The position numbers and the translations under genes were made by a program. This document shows, piece by piece, positions 1-6,789 of a stretch of 20,274 bases of DNA; the stretch's first letter is position 1; each line of letters opens with the position of its first letter. Where the stretch lies: the NCBI GenBank assembly GCA_037190175.1, contig JBBCJM010000201.1:1-20274 (forward strand), given 5' to 3'. Source of the DNA: JBBCJM01 sp037190175. Lineage in GTDB: Bacteria; Pseudomonadota; Alphaproteobacteria; Rhodobacterales; Rhodobacteraceae. The notes beneath the pieces were generated by a model. The model ran no database searches, was not told the origin of the DNA, and was given only the letters and a program-made list of their open reading frames with translations.

Positions 1-522
1 ACCGGCCGCGCGCTCGGCGCCTTTTCCTGCGAGTTCGGGCAGCTGAACCGCTTCGGCATCCTCAGCGTCTACGAGGACGCCAAGGCACTGGCCGCCGAGC
101 GCGCCCGGCTGATGGAGGCGGAAGACCCCTATGGCATCGGCAAGTACCTGGCCGGGGTGCAGTCGACCGCCTATCGCCCCTTCGGCTTCTGCCCGCCCAT
201 CGAGCCCGGCGACCATGGGCCCTTCTACGAGATCCGCACCTATACCCACGGCCCGGTGGGGCTGGAGGAGACCGAGGCCGCCTGGGGCAAGGTGGTGCCC
301 CGCCGCAGCGAGATCTCGCCGGTGCTGAGCGTGATGGCCTCGATCGAGGAAGGCCCGCGCAGGATGCTGCACATCTATCCCTACCGCAGCATCGAGGAAC
401 GGCAGAAGGCCCGCGCCCAGGCGAGCAAGGAGGGCATCTGGCCCCCGCCCGGCGGTTCGGTCCACCTGACCGGGCTTTCCAACGAGCTTTGGCTGGCGAC
501 CCCCTATTCCGACCTGAAGTAA
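1..522 (+). CDS. NIPSNAP family protein (5' end cut off by window)
   Basis: The frame is open from base 1 to a TAA at 520-522 and gives 173 visible residues; the true start lies upstream. The second half begins FYEIRTYTHGP, the typical opening of a NIPSNAP domain (a ferredoxin-like alpha/beta barrel fold), and continues through a VVPRRSEISPVL stretch to an LWLATPYSDLK end. The visible N-terminal part (CEFGQLNRFGILSVYED) looks like the end of a preceding, similar domain, so the whole protein may hold two such domains. NIPSNAP proteins in bacteria often sit beside catabolic genes but have no agreed biochemical role. A strong hairpin follows 20 bases after the stop, so this is probably the last gene of an upstream operon and is separate from the sigma-54-driven genes that follow. 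Family call is from recognised motifs; function unknown. Confidence 0.8.
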   Translation, partial: TGRALGAFSCEFGQLNRFGILSVYEDAKALAAERARLMEAEDPYGIGKYLAGVQSTAYRPFGFCPPIEPGDHGPFYEIRTYTHGPVGLEETEAAWGKVVPRRSEISPVLSVMASIEEGPRRMLHIYPYRSIEERQKARAQASKEGIWPPPGGSVHLTGLSNELWLATPYSDLK

Positions 523-542
523 GCGGGCGACGCCCCGCCGAG

Positions 543-577
543 GCAGCCGGCGGTGCGCAACCGCCGGCTGCGGCTTT
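543..577 (+). terminator. Rho-independent-type terminator after the NIPSNAP gene
   Basis: A perfect 12-bp stem (arms GCAGCCGGCGGT at 543-554 and ACCGCCGGCTGC at 560-571) encloses a 5-base loop GCGCA. It is followed by a short GGCTTT tract. The T run is short, as is usual in very GC-rich genomes. It lies 20 bases after the NIPSNAP stop and 19 bases before the sigma-54 core, so it insulates the two units. Confidence 0.8.
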
Positions 578-595
578 CCTCCGCTCCGCGCCCGC

Positions 596-610
596 TGGCA
601 CGGAACTTGC
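596..610 (+). promoter_or_regulatory. Sigma-54 (-24/-12) promoter for the flavoenzyme/CoA-transferase unit
   Basis: The sequence reads TGGCACGGAACTTGC, which matches the RpoN consensus TGGCACG-N4-TTGC at every fixed position and keeps the required GG-N10-GC spacing (GG at 597-598, GC at 609-610). Transcription would start near 621-623, leaving a leader of about 40 bases before the ATG at 665. An rpoN gene and a sigma-54 activator lie in the same window (14093-15454 and 15696-17333). Confidence 0.87.
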
Positions 611-664
611 GATGAAGCGGGCAACGCGGCCCCGCGCCGTCCCCTACGCAAGTCCGGAGGAAAC

Positions 665-1798
665 ATGCGCACCCCGATCATGGATTGGTTCGACATGGAG
701 GCGCCGATCTTCGCCTTCTCGCACTGCCCCGATGTCGTCGCGGCGGTCAGCCAGAACGGCGGGGTCGGCGTGTTCGGCACCTCGCGCATCCCCTACGAGC
801 AGATCAAGGACGACATGGGTTGGCTGGCCCGCCACTGCCCCGACCGGCCCATCGGCTTCGACGTGATCTTCCCCTCCAGGGCCCCGCACAGGTTCGAGAC
901 CATGCGGCCCGAGGAGATCCAGGAACTGATCCCGCGCGAGCATTTCGACTTCGTGGACGACGTGCTGCACAAGGCCGGCGTGAAGCCGCCCACGCCCGAG
1001 GAGCGCACCGCCGAGATCGCGGCCTATGTCACCGACCGCCTGCGCACGCACAAGCAGTCCGAGGCGCGGCTGGAGATCGCCTATCAATACCCCAACGTGA
1101 AGATGATCGTCAGCGCGCTGGGCGTGCCGCCGCAGGCGCAGATCGACCGGGCGCATGAACTGGGGATGAAGGTGGGCTCGCTGGTCGGCCACCCCAAGCA
1201 TGTGAAGAAGCAGCTGGACGCGGGCGTGGACGTGCTGATCGCCGCGGGCTACGAGGCCGGCGGGCATACCGGCGACATCTCGGGCATGGTGCTGACCCCG
1301 CAGATCGTCGATGCCGCCGGGCCGGAGGTTCCGGTGTTGCAGGCGGGCGGCATCGTCAAGGGCCGCCAGATCGCCGCCGCGCTGGCGCTGGGGGCGCAGG
1401 GGGTCTGGACCGGCTCGGTCTGGCTGACCACCTCGGAGGCCGAGACCACGCCCCTGCAGAAGCAGATGATCTTCGAGGCGAGCTCGGGCGACACCATCCG
1501 GTCCAAGGCGCGCTCGGGCAAGCCGGTGCGGCACCTCAATACCGGCTTCGTGCGCGCCTGGGAGGCCGAGGGCGCCCCGAAACCCCTGCCCACCCCGCTG
1601 CAAGGGGTGGTGAGCGACCTGATCACCTCGCGCGCCGCCAAGCTGCAAAGCCGGGAGCTGATGTCGCAGCCCTGTGGCCAGGCGGCGGGGATGCTGAATT
1701 CGGAAAGCAACGTGCGGGGCGTGATGTATGCCTTCCTGATGGAATTCGGCGAGACGATGGAGCGGCTGGAAGCCCTGTTCAACGCCGAGAAGGCGTGA
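665..1798 (+). CDS. Nitronate monooxygenase-like FMN flavoprotein (2-nitropropane dioxygenase family)
   Basis: 377 residues forming a TIM-barrel FMN protein. The family signature EAGGHTG is at residues 197-203, with His201 in the position of the active-site/FMN histidine; AGGI (227-230) followed by GRQIAAALALGAQGVWTGS is the FMN-phosphate-binding segment. The N-terminus (PIFAFSHCPDVVAAVS) resembles actinobacterial members of this family more than true nitroalkane oxidases. Many such proteins act not on nitronates but on unsaturated CoA thioesters or related acids; IpdC of steroid catabolism is a known example in the same superfamily. The start is ATG with GGAGGA at 656-661 just upstream. It is the first gene after the sigma-54 promoter, and a CoA-transferase follows after 29 bases. 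Nitronate specificity is not shown by sequence, so I call the fold with confidence and leave the reaction open. Confidence 0.85.
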   Translation: MRTPIMDWFDMEAPIFAFSHCPDVVAAVSQNGGVGVFGTSRIPYEQIKDDMGWLARHCPDRPIGFDVIFPSRAPHRFETMRPEEIQELIPREHFDFVDDVLHKAGVKPPTPEERTAEIAAYVTDRLRTHKQSEARLEIAYQYPNVKMIVSALGVPPQAQIDRAHELGMKVGSLVGHPKHVKKQLDAGVDVLIAAGYEAGGHTGDISGMVLTPQIVDAAGPEVPVLQAGGIVKGRQIAAALALGAQGVWTGSVWLTTSEAETTPLQKQMIFEASSGDTIRSKARSGKPVRHLNTGFVRAWEAEGAPKPLPTPLQGVVSDLITSRAAKLQSRELMSQPCGQAAGMLNSESNVRGVMYAFLMEFGETMERLEALFNAEKA

Positions 1799-1827
1799 GG
1801 CCGCAGCCGATGAAGGAAGGTCAATCC

Positions 1828-3084
1828 ATGGTCGCCCCAGACACCTCTGCCGCGGGGGTCAAGCCCCTGCAATCCTTGCGGGTTCTCGACCTGACCGTCG
1901 CGCTGGCCGGGCCGGTCTCCACCCTGCTGCTGGGCGGTCTCGGCGCCGAGGTGATCAAGATCGACGCCCCCGGCGGCAGCGACATCGCCCGCGAGAACCC
2001 GCCCTATATCGGCAGGGACGGGCTGAACTACGGCACCCAGCGCGCGGGCGAGACCTCGATCTCGGTCCTCGACCGGCACCGCAACAAGAAGAGCATCACG
2101 CTGGACCTGAAGTCGGCGGAGGGGCGCGGGCTGTTCGCCGACATGGCGCGGCAGGCGGACGTGATCGTGGAGAACTTCTCGGCCGGCACCGCGGAACGGC
2201 TGGGGATCTCCTATGCCGAGATGGCCAAGGTCAACCCCGACCTCATCTACGTCTCGATCAGCGCCATGGGCAATTCCAGGGCCTATGGCGAGATCAAGGC
2301 GATGGACATCATCATCCAGGCGCTGAGCGGGGTGATGGAGGTGAACGGCTTCGCCGACGGGCCGCCCTGCCGGGTGGGCTTCCCGCTGGCCGACCTGCTG
2401 TCCTCGCATTACGCGGTGATCGGGGTGCTGTCGGCGCTGGTGCATCGCAACAACGGCGGCGGCGGGCAGCACGTGAAGGTGGCGATGCTGGACAGCCTCG
2501 CCTCGATCCTGGCGGTGGAGCATTTCGACCTGGCGGGCGAGGGGCATGTGCTGCGCACCGGCAACCATCACGAGCGGCTGGCCCCCTTCGGCGTCTTCGC
2601 CACGCGCGACGGGCACATGGCCATCGCCGCGCCGGCCGACGGCTGGACCCGGGCGCTGTTCGAGGCGATGGGGATGCCGGAGATGGCCGCGGATCCGCGC
2701 TTCGCCACCCGCGGCGCGCGGGCCCGCAACTCGCCCCAGCTGACCGCGGTGATCGAAGGCTGGTCGAAGGGGCTGGATGCGCAGACCGCGGTGCGGCGGC
2801 TGGTGGAAAAGGGGGTCTCGGCCGCCATGGTGCGCACCCCGCAGCAGGTCTTCGCCGACCCCGAGATCCGCGGCCGCGGCGCGGTGGTGCGGCTGGACCA
2901 TCCCTGCATCCCCGACACGGTGAACACCGCCGCCCCGGGCGTGCCGATCCGGTTCTCGGCCTGCGCGGCGCAATACGACAAGCCCGCGCCGATGCTGGGC
3001 GAGGACAACGAGGCGATCTATCGCGGGCTCCTGGGCCTTTCGGCCGAGGAACTGGCCGACTATCGCCGGCGCGGGGTCATCTGA
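1828..3084 (+). CDS. Family III CoA-transferase (CaiB/BaiF), catalytic Asp present
   Basis: 418 residues from the ATG at 1828, which has AAGGAAGG 8 bases upstream; an earlier in-frame GTG at 1795 overlaps the previous stop but lacks a matching ribosome site. The N-terminal LRVLDLTVALAGPVST and GAEVIKIDAPGGSD segments are the CoA-binding signature of the family. Asp160 in AMDIIIQALSG aligns with the nucleophilic Asp169 of formyl-CoA transferase, so the enzyme should be able to form the aspartyl-CoA anhydride and move CoA between carboxylic acids. It is probably co-transcribed with the upstream flavoprotein and may activate the substrate or recycle CoA from an intermediate. Its last 8 bases overlap the 3' end of the convergent flavoprotein gene. 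The acid pair cannot be predicted. Confidence 0.9.
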   Translation: MVAPDTSAAGVKPLQSLRVLDLTVALAGPVSTLLLGGLGAEVIKIDAPGGSDIARENPPYIGRDGLNYGTQRAGETSISVLDRHRNKKSITLDLKSAEGRGLFADMARQADVIVENFSAGTAERLGISYAEMAKVNPDLIYVSISAMGNSRAYGEIKAMDIIIQALSGVMEVNGFADGPPCRVGFPLADLLSSHYAVIGVLSALVHRNNGGGGQHVKVAMLDSLASILAVEHFDLAGEGHVLRTGNHHERLAPFGVFATRDGHMAIAAPADGWTRALFEAMGMPEMAADPRFATRGARARNSPQLTAVIEGWSKGLDAQTAVRRLVEKGVSAAMVRTPQQVFADPEIRGRGAVVRLDHPCIPDTVNTAAPGVPIRFSACAAQYDKPAPMLGEDNEAIYRGLLGLSAEELADYRRRGVI

Positions 3085-4702
3085 CCCCGGCCAGCACCCG
3101 CGCCGGCGCGCGGTCGGTCTCGGCCGCCGCCAGCCGCCCGGTCAGCCGGCCGAAGGCGATCCCTTCGGCCAGGTTGCCGCCGCCCTGGTAGACGAACTGG
3201 AACACCGAGCAGATCTCGCCCACCGCATAGAGCCGCGGGATCGGCCGGTCCTGCCAGTCGAGCACCTGCCGTTGCGCGTTCACCCGCAGCCCGCCCTTGG
3301 TATTGGGGCCCCCGGGATAGAGCGGCAGGGCATAGAAGGGCGGCTTCTCCACCGGCCCCAGCGTGCCCGGCTCGCGGTCGAACGCCTCGTCGTGCCCATG
3401 CGCGCAGCCTTCGTTGTAGCGGCGCACGGTTTCCACCAGCGTGGTCGCGTCCATCCGCGCCTTGTTCTCGGGGTGGGCGTTGATGCGGGCGGCCAGCTCC
3501 TCCAGCGTGTCGGCCTTCAGGATCCAGCCCTGTTCGATGGCCTTCAGGTTGTCGTCGCCCCAATGGATGTCGTTGTAGGTGGCGGATGCCGTCCAGACCA
3601 CCGGCCCCTTCGCGCGCAGCGTCTCGTCGAAGATCATCCAGGACGGGATCCGCGGATAGTCCAGCGTGATCGTGTCGAACTGCAACGCCTCCTTGTAGAA
3701 GATGTAGCGGCTGGGGTCCTTGGTGATCCGGCGTTCCGAGGCGAAGCGGCGGCCGTGGCTGTCCACCACGATCTCGTTGGGCTTGCCCACCCCGTTGGTG
3801 TTCAGCCCGATCTTCAGCCCCTCGCGCCGCACCGGCACCGCGCAGACGATCCGCCCCGCGGCCTTGCCCACCTTGGACAGGCCGGCGCCGATGCTTGCCG
3901 CCATCTCGATCCCGTCGCCGGTATTGGCGGGCGAGCCGTAGAAGGCCCAGCCCTCGGCCCCCGGCCCGTCCAGGAAGGCCTTGCGCATCCGCTTGTTGTA
4001 TTCGTAGCCGCCGGTGGCGATCACCACCGCCCGGCTGGCGCGGTAGGTCACCGTGCGGCCATCGTCGGTTTCGCAGGCAACCCCGATCACCTCTCCCTTC
4101 GCGTCCAGCAGCAGCCGCCGGCCGCGGGTGCGATAGTGGATGGCGATGCCGCGGCGCTCGATCCCGGTCATCAGGCAGGTGTGGAACGCCTCGCCCGCCT
4201 GTTTCTTCGACTTGTCGAGGTCGCGGGTCAGGCCATAGATCACGCTCTCGTCCGTCTCGCCGGTATAGCTGCTGCGCACCACCACATAGCCCGCGTCCTT
4301 CGCGCCGGGGAAGTCGGGGAAGGCGGCGCTGGCCATGCCGATGGTCTGGAACATCGGGTCCAGGCTGCGCATGAAGGCCTCGTTCTCGGTGGCGTAGTCG
4401 GCCCAGATCTCGGCCTGTTCGTCCGAGAAATCGGGGTTCTCGCCCTCGATCCGGTGCGGCAGGTTCTCGCCGCTCATCATCGCCTTGACGTATTCCTTCA
4501 GCGCGGCGCGGTTGCCGTCCTTCCGCGGGCTGTGGAAGCCGCCGCCGCTCATCCGGGTGTTGGAATGGTGGCTGTCCCGCGCCTGCCGCTCGATCAGGAT
4601 CACCCGGGCGCCGGCGTCATGCGCCTCGATAGCCGCGCAGCCGCCGGCGACGCCCAGGCCCAGGATCACCACCTCGGCTTCATGGTCGAACACCGTTTCC
4701 AT
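3077..4702 (-). CDS. FAD-dependent dehydrogenase/reductase, fumarate reductase-KstD type
   Basis: 541 residues in the FAD_binding_2 family. The N-terminal Rossmann motif GLGVAG is at 15-20 and Glu38 in ILIERQ would bind the ADP ribose; ATGGYEYN (229-236) and the C-terminal LYAVGE...GGGNLAEGIAFGR (491-519) complete the FAD site. The residues expected for fumarate reduction look changed: the usual HHTMGG is PNTKGG (466-471) and the Arg of the usual ANRLGGN is Gln506. Instead there is Tyr505-x-Gly-x-Gly509, the spacing of Tyr487/Gly491 in 3-ketosteroid 1-dehydrogenase. A role in desaturating a keto acid, ketone or thioester fits better than respiration; no heme or membrane segment is seen. Its ATG overlaps the MaoC stop by one base (TGATG), which implies translational coupling. 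Confidence 0.85.
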   Translation of the reverse strand: METVFDHEAEVVILGLGVAGGCAAIEAHDAGARVILIERQARDSHHSNTRMSGGGFHSPRKDGNRAALKEYVKAMMSGENLPHRIEGENPDFSDEQAEIWADYATENEAFMRSLDPMFQTIGMASAAFPDFPGAKDAGYVVVRSSYTGETDESVIYGLTRDLDKSKKQAGEAFHTCLMTGIERRGIAIHYRTRGRRLLLDAKGEVIGVACETDDGRTVTYRASRAVVIATGGYEYNKRMRKAFLDGPGAEGWAFYGSPANTGDGIEMAASIGAGLSKVGKAAGRIVCAVPVRREGLKIGLNTNGVGKPNEIVVDSHGRRFASERRITKDPSRYIFYKEALQFDTITLDYPRIPSWMIFDETLRAKGPVVWTASATYNDIHWGDDNLKAIEQGWILKADTLEELAARINAHPENKARMDATTLVETVRRYNEGCAHGHDEAFDREPGTLGPVEKPPFYALPLYPGGPNTKGGLRVNAQRQVLDWQDRPIPRLYAVGEICSVFQFVYQGGGNLAEGIAFGRLTGRLAAAETDRAPARVLAGVR

Positions 4703-5160
4703 CACGCCGGCCGGCGCTTGTAGAGCATGGTCACCTCCATCTCCTGCAACACCGTGCCGTCGTGGCGCACGAACTGCCGCTTCAGCCGCACCGTGCCGCG
4801 GTCGGGCTTGCTGGTTTCCTTCTTGCCCAGCACGGTCAACTCCACATGGAAGGTGTCGCCGTGCTTGACCGGCACCAGCATCTTCCAGGCGTCGATCTGC
4901 AACAGCGCGATCAGCGTGCCGTCGTTGATCCCGCTGGCGTATTGCAGGCCGGCGGCCACGGCATAGACCAGTGGCCCGTGGGCGATGGGCTCGCCGAAGG
5001 GCGTGGTCTTGCAGTATTCCCAGTTGGTATGCACCTCGTTGAAATCGCCCGACAGGCAGGCGAAGTTCACGATGTCGGTCGCGGTGATCGTGCGCGAGGG
5101 GGTATGCACCGTCGCGCCGACCTCGAAGTCTTCCCAGTACATTCCGCGAACGGTTGCCAT
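4702..5160 (-). CDS. MaoC-like (R)-specific hydratase, catalytic dyad present
   Basis: 152 residues, the normal size for a single hotdog MaoC dehydratase. The hydratase-2 motif is intact as GDFNEVH (38-44), giving the Asp39/His44 pair that adds or removes water across the double bond of an enoyl thioester. The family's IAHG segment is at 59-62. The start ATG at 5160 has a purine-rich AAGGGGA a few bases upstream. It lies 32 bases after the MmgE/PrpD gene and overlaps the flavoprotein start by one base, so all three are probably one transcript. A flavoprotein that makes a double bond followed by a hydratase is a natural pair. A second MaoC-fold protein at 9237-9701 shares an SKPDRG motif but lacks the catalytic pair. 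Confidence 0.9.
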   Translation of the reverse strand: MATVRGMYWEDFEVGATVHTPSRTITATDIVNFACLSGDFNEVHTNWEYCKTTPFGEPIAHGPLVYAVAAGLQYASGINDGTLIALLQIDAWKMLVPVKHGDTFHVELTVLGKKETSKPDRGTVRLKRQFVRHDGTVLQEMEVTMLYKRRPA

Positions 5161-5192
5161 CCTTGTCCCCTTCCGTGCTCGTTCGATTCGGT

Positions 5193-6581
5193 TCAGGCGG
5201 CGGCCGCCGCCGGGGCCGGCCGCGCCAGCAGCGCCATGAGCTGGCCGAGCGATCCCGCCCCCGGCAGGGCGTCGACCGCCGCCGCCAGTTCCTCGGCCGA
5301 GACCGCGGCGTGGTTGCTGCCCATGCAGTCGGCGGCCTTGTCCAGCAGTTGCGCGCGCGTGAGCGGCTTTTCCGGGCTGCCCGAGACATCGGGGCCATGG
5401 AAGCGCCGGGTCTCGCCGCTCAGCATCTCGGCCTCGATCACCACCGGCGACATGGACAGGAAATCCACCTCCGGGTTGGCCTCGACCACCACCTTCTCGG
5501 CCACAAAGGCGCCCACCTCCGAGCGGCGGATGTTCTCCAGCGCGATGTCGGCGATCCGCATCGCGCCCTTGGCCAGCCCGACCGAGGCGGAATAGGCGAC
5601 CGAGAACTGCGCATCCACCACACCGGCGGTGCGATGGTCGAACTTGCGGCCGGTCATGTTCACCGCCTGTCCGCTGGGCCTGATCCGCAGCTGCCGGATG
5701 TGTTCGGGGCGCAGCCCCTGCCGGTGCATCCCGATCGCCACATCGATCGAGGCATGGGTGAAGCGGCAGGTGGGATAGGGCTTGAGGCTGAGGTCGGTGA
5801 CCAGCGCGCAGGTCTCGATCCCGTCGAGCAGCGTGTCGCGGTCGAAATCGCCGTCCTGGTAGAGCGCGAAGAACCCCGCCCGTCCCTCGAACACGTTCCG
5901 CGGCCCGTCCACCCCGGCCTCGGCCAGGGTGGCGGCGAAGATCGCATCCTTGGCCTGCATCGCCGGCTGGAACCTTTTGGCCAGGCTGCCGTCGATGATC
6001 GACTGCAGGCTGCCCGAGGTCTGGGCCAGCATGTGGCCGAGCGCGCTGACGGTGGTGGTCGTGTCCCATTTCGCCAGATGGCCGAACGCAAGGATCGTGC
6101 CAATCCCGCCGCTGATCACGCTGTAGTTCCAGCCCTTGCGCGCCTTGGGCCCGCCGGCGCGGCCGATCCGCATCGCCCCGTCGATCCCCACGGCCAGCGC
6201 GGTCAGGAACTCCTGCCCGGTGCAGGCGATCCCGCGTTCCTCCATGAAGGCCACCAGGGCCGGCAACAGCACGCTGTTGGCGTGCAGCGGCACCTTGTCG
6301 TCGGTGTCGTCGTAGTCCAGCGCGTGCAGGCTGGCCGCGTTCAGGATCGCCGCCATGGGCGAGGCCGCGGTGCCGAAGCCCCCCCACAGGGTCACCGAGC
6401 CGCCCGGCCAGATCCGGCCGAAGGCCGCCCGCGCCTCGCCCACCCCCGGCGCCTGGGTGCCGCCCAGCGCGCAGGCCAGCGTGTCGATCAGCGCGGCCTG
6501 GGTGGCGGCCACGGTGGCCCCGGAAAGGTCCGCGAAGCTGCGGGTGATGGCCTTTTCGGCGATGGTGTTGGCGATATCCAT
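5193..6581 (-). CDS. MmgE/PrpD family protein (2-methylcitrate dehydratase-like)
   Basis: 462 residues, typical for the family (about 450-480). The helical first domain carries DTLACALGG near residue 35, LHALDYDDTDDKVPLHANS near 84-102 and the conserved SVISGGIGTILAFG segment; the second domain has the family KPYPTCRFTHASIDVA motif. Family members include 2-methylcitrate dehydratase, cis-aconitate decarboxylase and many dehydratases of unknown substrate, so a (de)hydratase or decarboxylase of a polycarboxylate is likely, but the substrate is not predictable. The start ATG at 6581 has GGGAGGG just upstream. It is the first gene of the minus-strand unit MmgE/PrpD-MaoC-flavoprotein and is divergent from a CoA-transferase across a repeat-rich control region. 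The C-terminus ends in a low-complexity RPAPAAAAA tail. Confidence 0.87.
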   Translation of the reverse strand: MDIANTIAEKAITRSFADLSGATVAATQAALIDTLACALGGTQAPGVGEARAAFGRIWPGGSVTLWGGFGTAASPMAAILNAASLHALDYDDTDDKVPLHANSVLLPALVAFMEERGIACTGQEFLTALAVGIDGAMRIGRAGGPKARKGWNYSVISGGIGTILAFGHLAKWDTTTTVSALGHMLAQTSGSLQSIIDGSLAKRFQPAMQAKDAIFAATLAEAGVDGPRNVFEGRAGFFALYQDGDFDRDTLLDGIETCALVTDLSLKPYPTCRFTHASIDVAIGMHRQGLRPEHIRQLRIRPSGQAVNMTGRKFDHRTAGVVDAQFSVAYSASVGLAKGAMRIADIALENIRRSEVGAFVAEKVVVEANPEVDFLSMSPVVIEAEMLSGETRRFHGPDVSGSPEKPLTRAQLLDKAADCMGSNHAAVSAEELAAAVDALPGAGSLGQLMALLARPAPAAAAA

Positions 6582-6639
6582 GGCGATCCCTCCCTTTCGG
6601 CGGCGGCGTCCCCTTGCGGACTAGGCCAGCCGGGATCGT

Positions 6640-6737
6640 AAGTCCAGTTAGAGTTAAGCGCGGCTACGGTAAGGAAATCTGTCTCTCGTGGTCGAAAGAT
6701 ATTCTTACCACCCGGTAGAAATCTACGACTGGACTTT
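6640..6737. repeat. Outer inverted repeat AAGTCCAGT / ACTGGACTT
   Basis: AAGTCCAGT at 6640-6648 and its exact reverse complement ACTGGACTT at 6729-6737 are 80 bases apart and flank the centre of the divergent region. Each copy reads CTGGACTT outward towards one of the two operons, so they may be mirror-image promoter or operator elements. Confidence 0.7.
6668..6709. repeat. Inner inverted repeat GGTAAGGAAATC / GATATTCTTACC
   Basis: The arms at 6668-6679 and 6698-6709 match at 10 of 12 positions as reverse complements, with an 18-base spacer, and are centred on the same axis as the outer repeat. Right next to it, GTAGAAATCTAC at 6715-6726 is a 5-bp palindrome with a 2-base centre. These look like regulator-binding sites; the protein is not known. 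Confidence 0.65.
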
Positions 6738-6789
6738 AACGCCCGCTGCCGGCAACTGCATGGGCAAGGACCGCGAGGGAGGAGCCGAC

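Larger units (their letters stand above)
6582..6789. promoter_or_regulatory. Divergent control region between MmgE/PrpD and CoA-transferase 2
   Basis: This 208-bp gap between divergently transcribed operons is clearly more AT-rich in its middle (about 6638-6740) than anything around it. It contains two nested inverted repeats and a small palindrome (listed separately), centred about 6688. No GG-N10-GC sigma-54 core is seen in either direction, so these operons are probably served by another sigma factor and a DNA-binding regulator; the LysR protein encoded at 17505-18446 is one candidate. A weak sigma-70-like pair on the plus strand (TCGAAA 6692-6697, TAGAAA 6716-6721, 18-base spacer) is possible but not convincing. 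Confidence 0.7.

Noticed and set aside
644..1648. Long minus-strand open frame opposite the flavoenzyme gene
   Set aside because: It is His/Arg/Gly/Leu-rich with no domain pattern, typical of the antisense shadow of a GC-rich gene; the plus strand carries the EAGGHTG flavoenzyme signature.
1795..1827. GTG start for CoA-transferase 1 overlapping the upstream stop
   Set aside because: The ATG at 1828 has a good AAGGAAGG site and gives the normal family N-terminus.
6688..6789. 34-residue N-terminal extension of CoA-transferase 2 from a GTG
   Set aside because: It would translate the repeat-filled control region and has no ribosome site; the ATG at 6790 follows GGGAGGAG.
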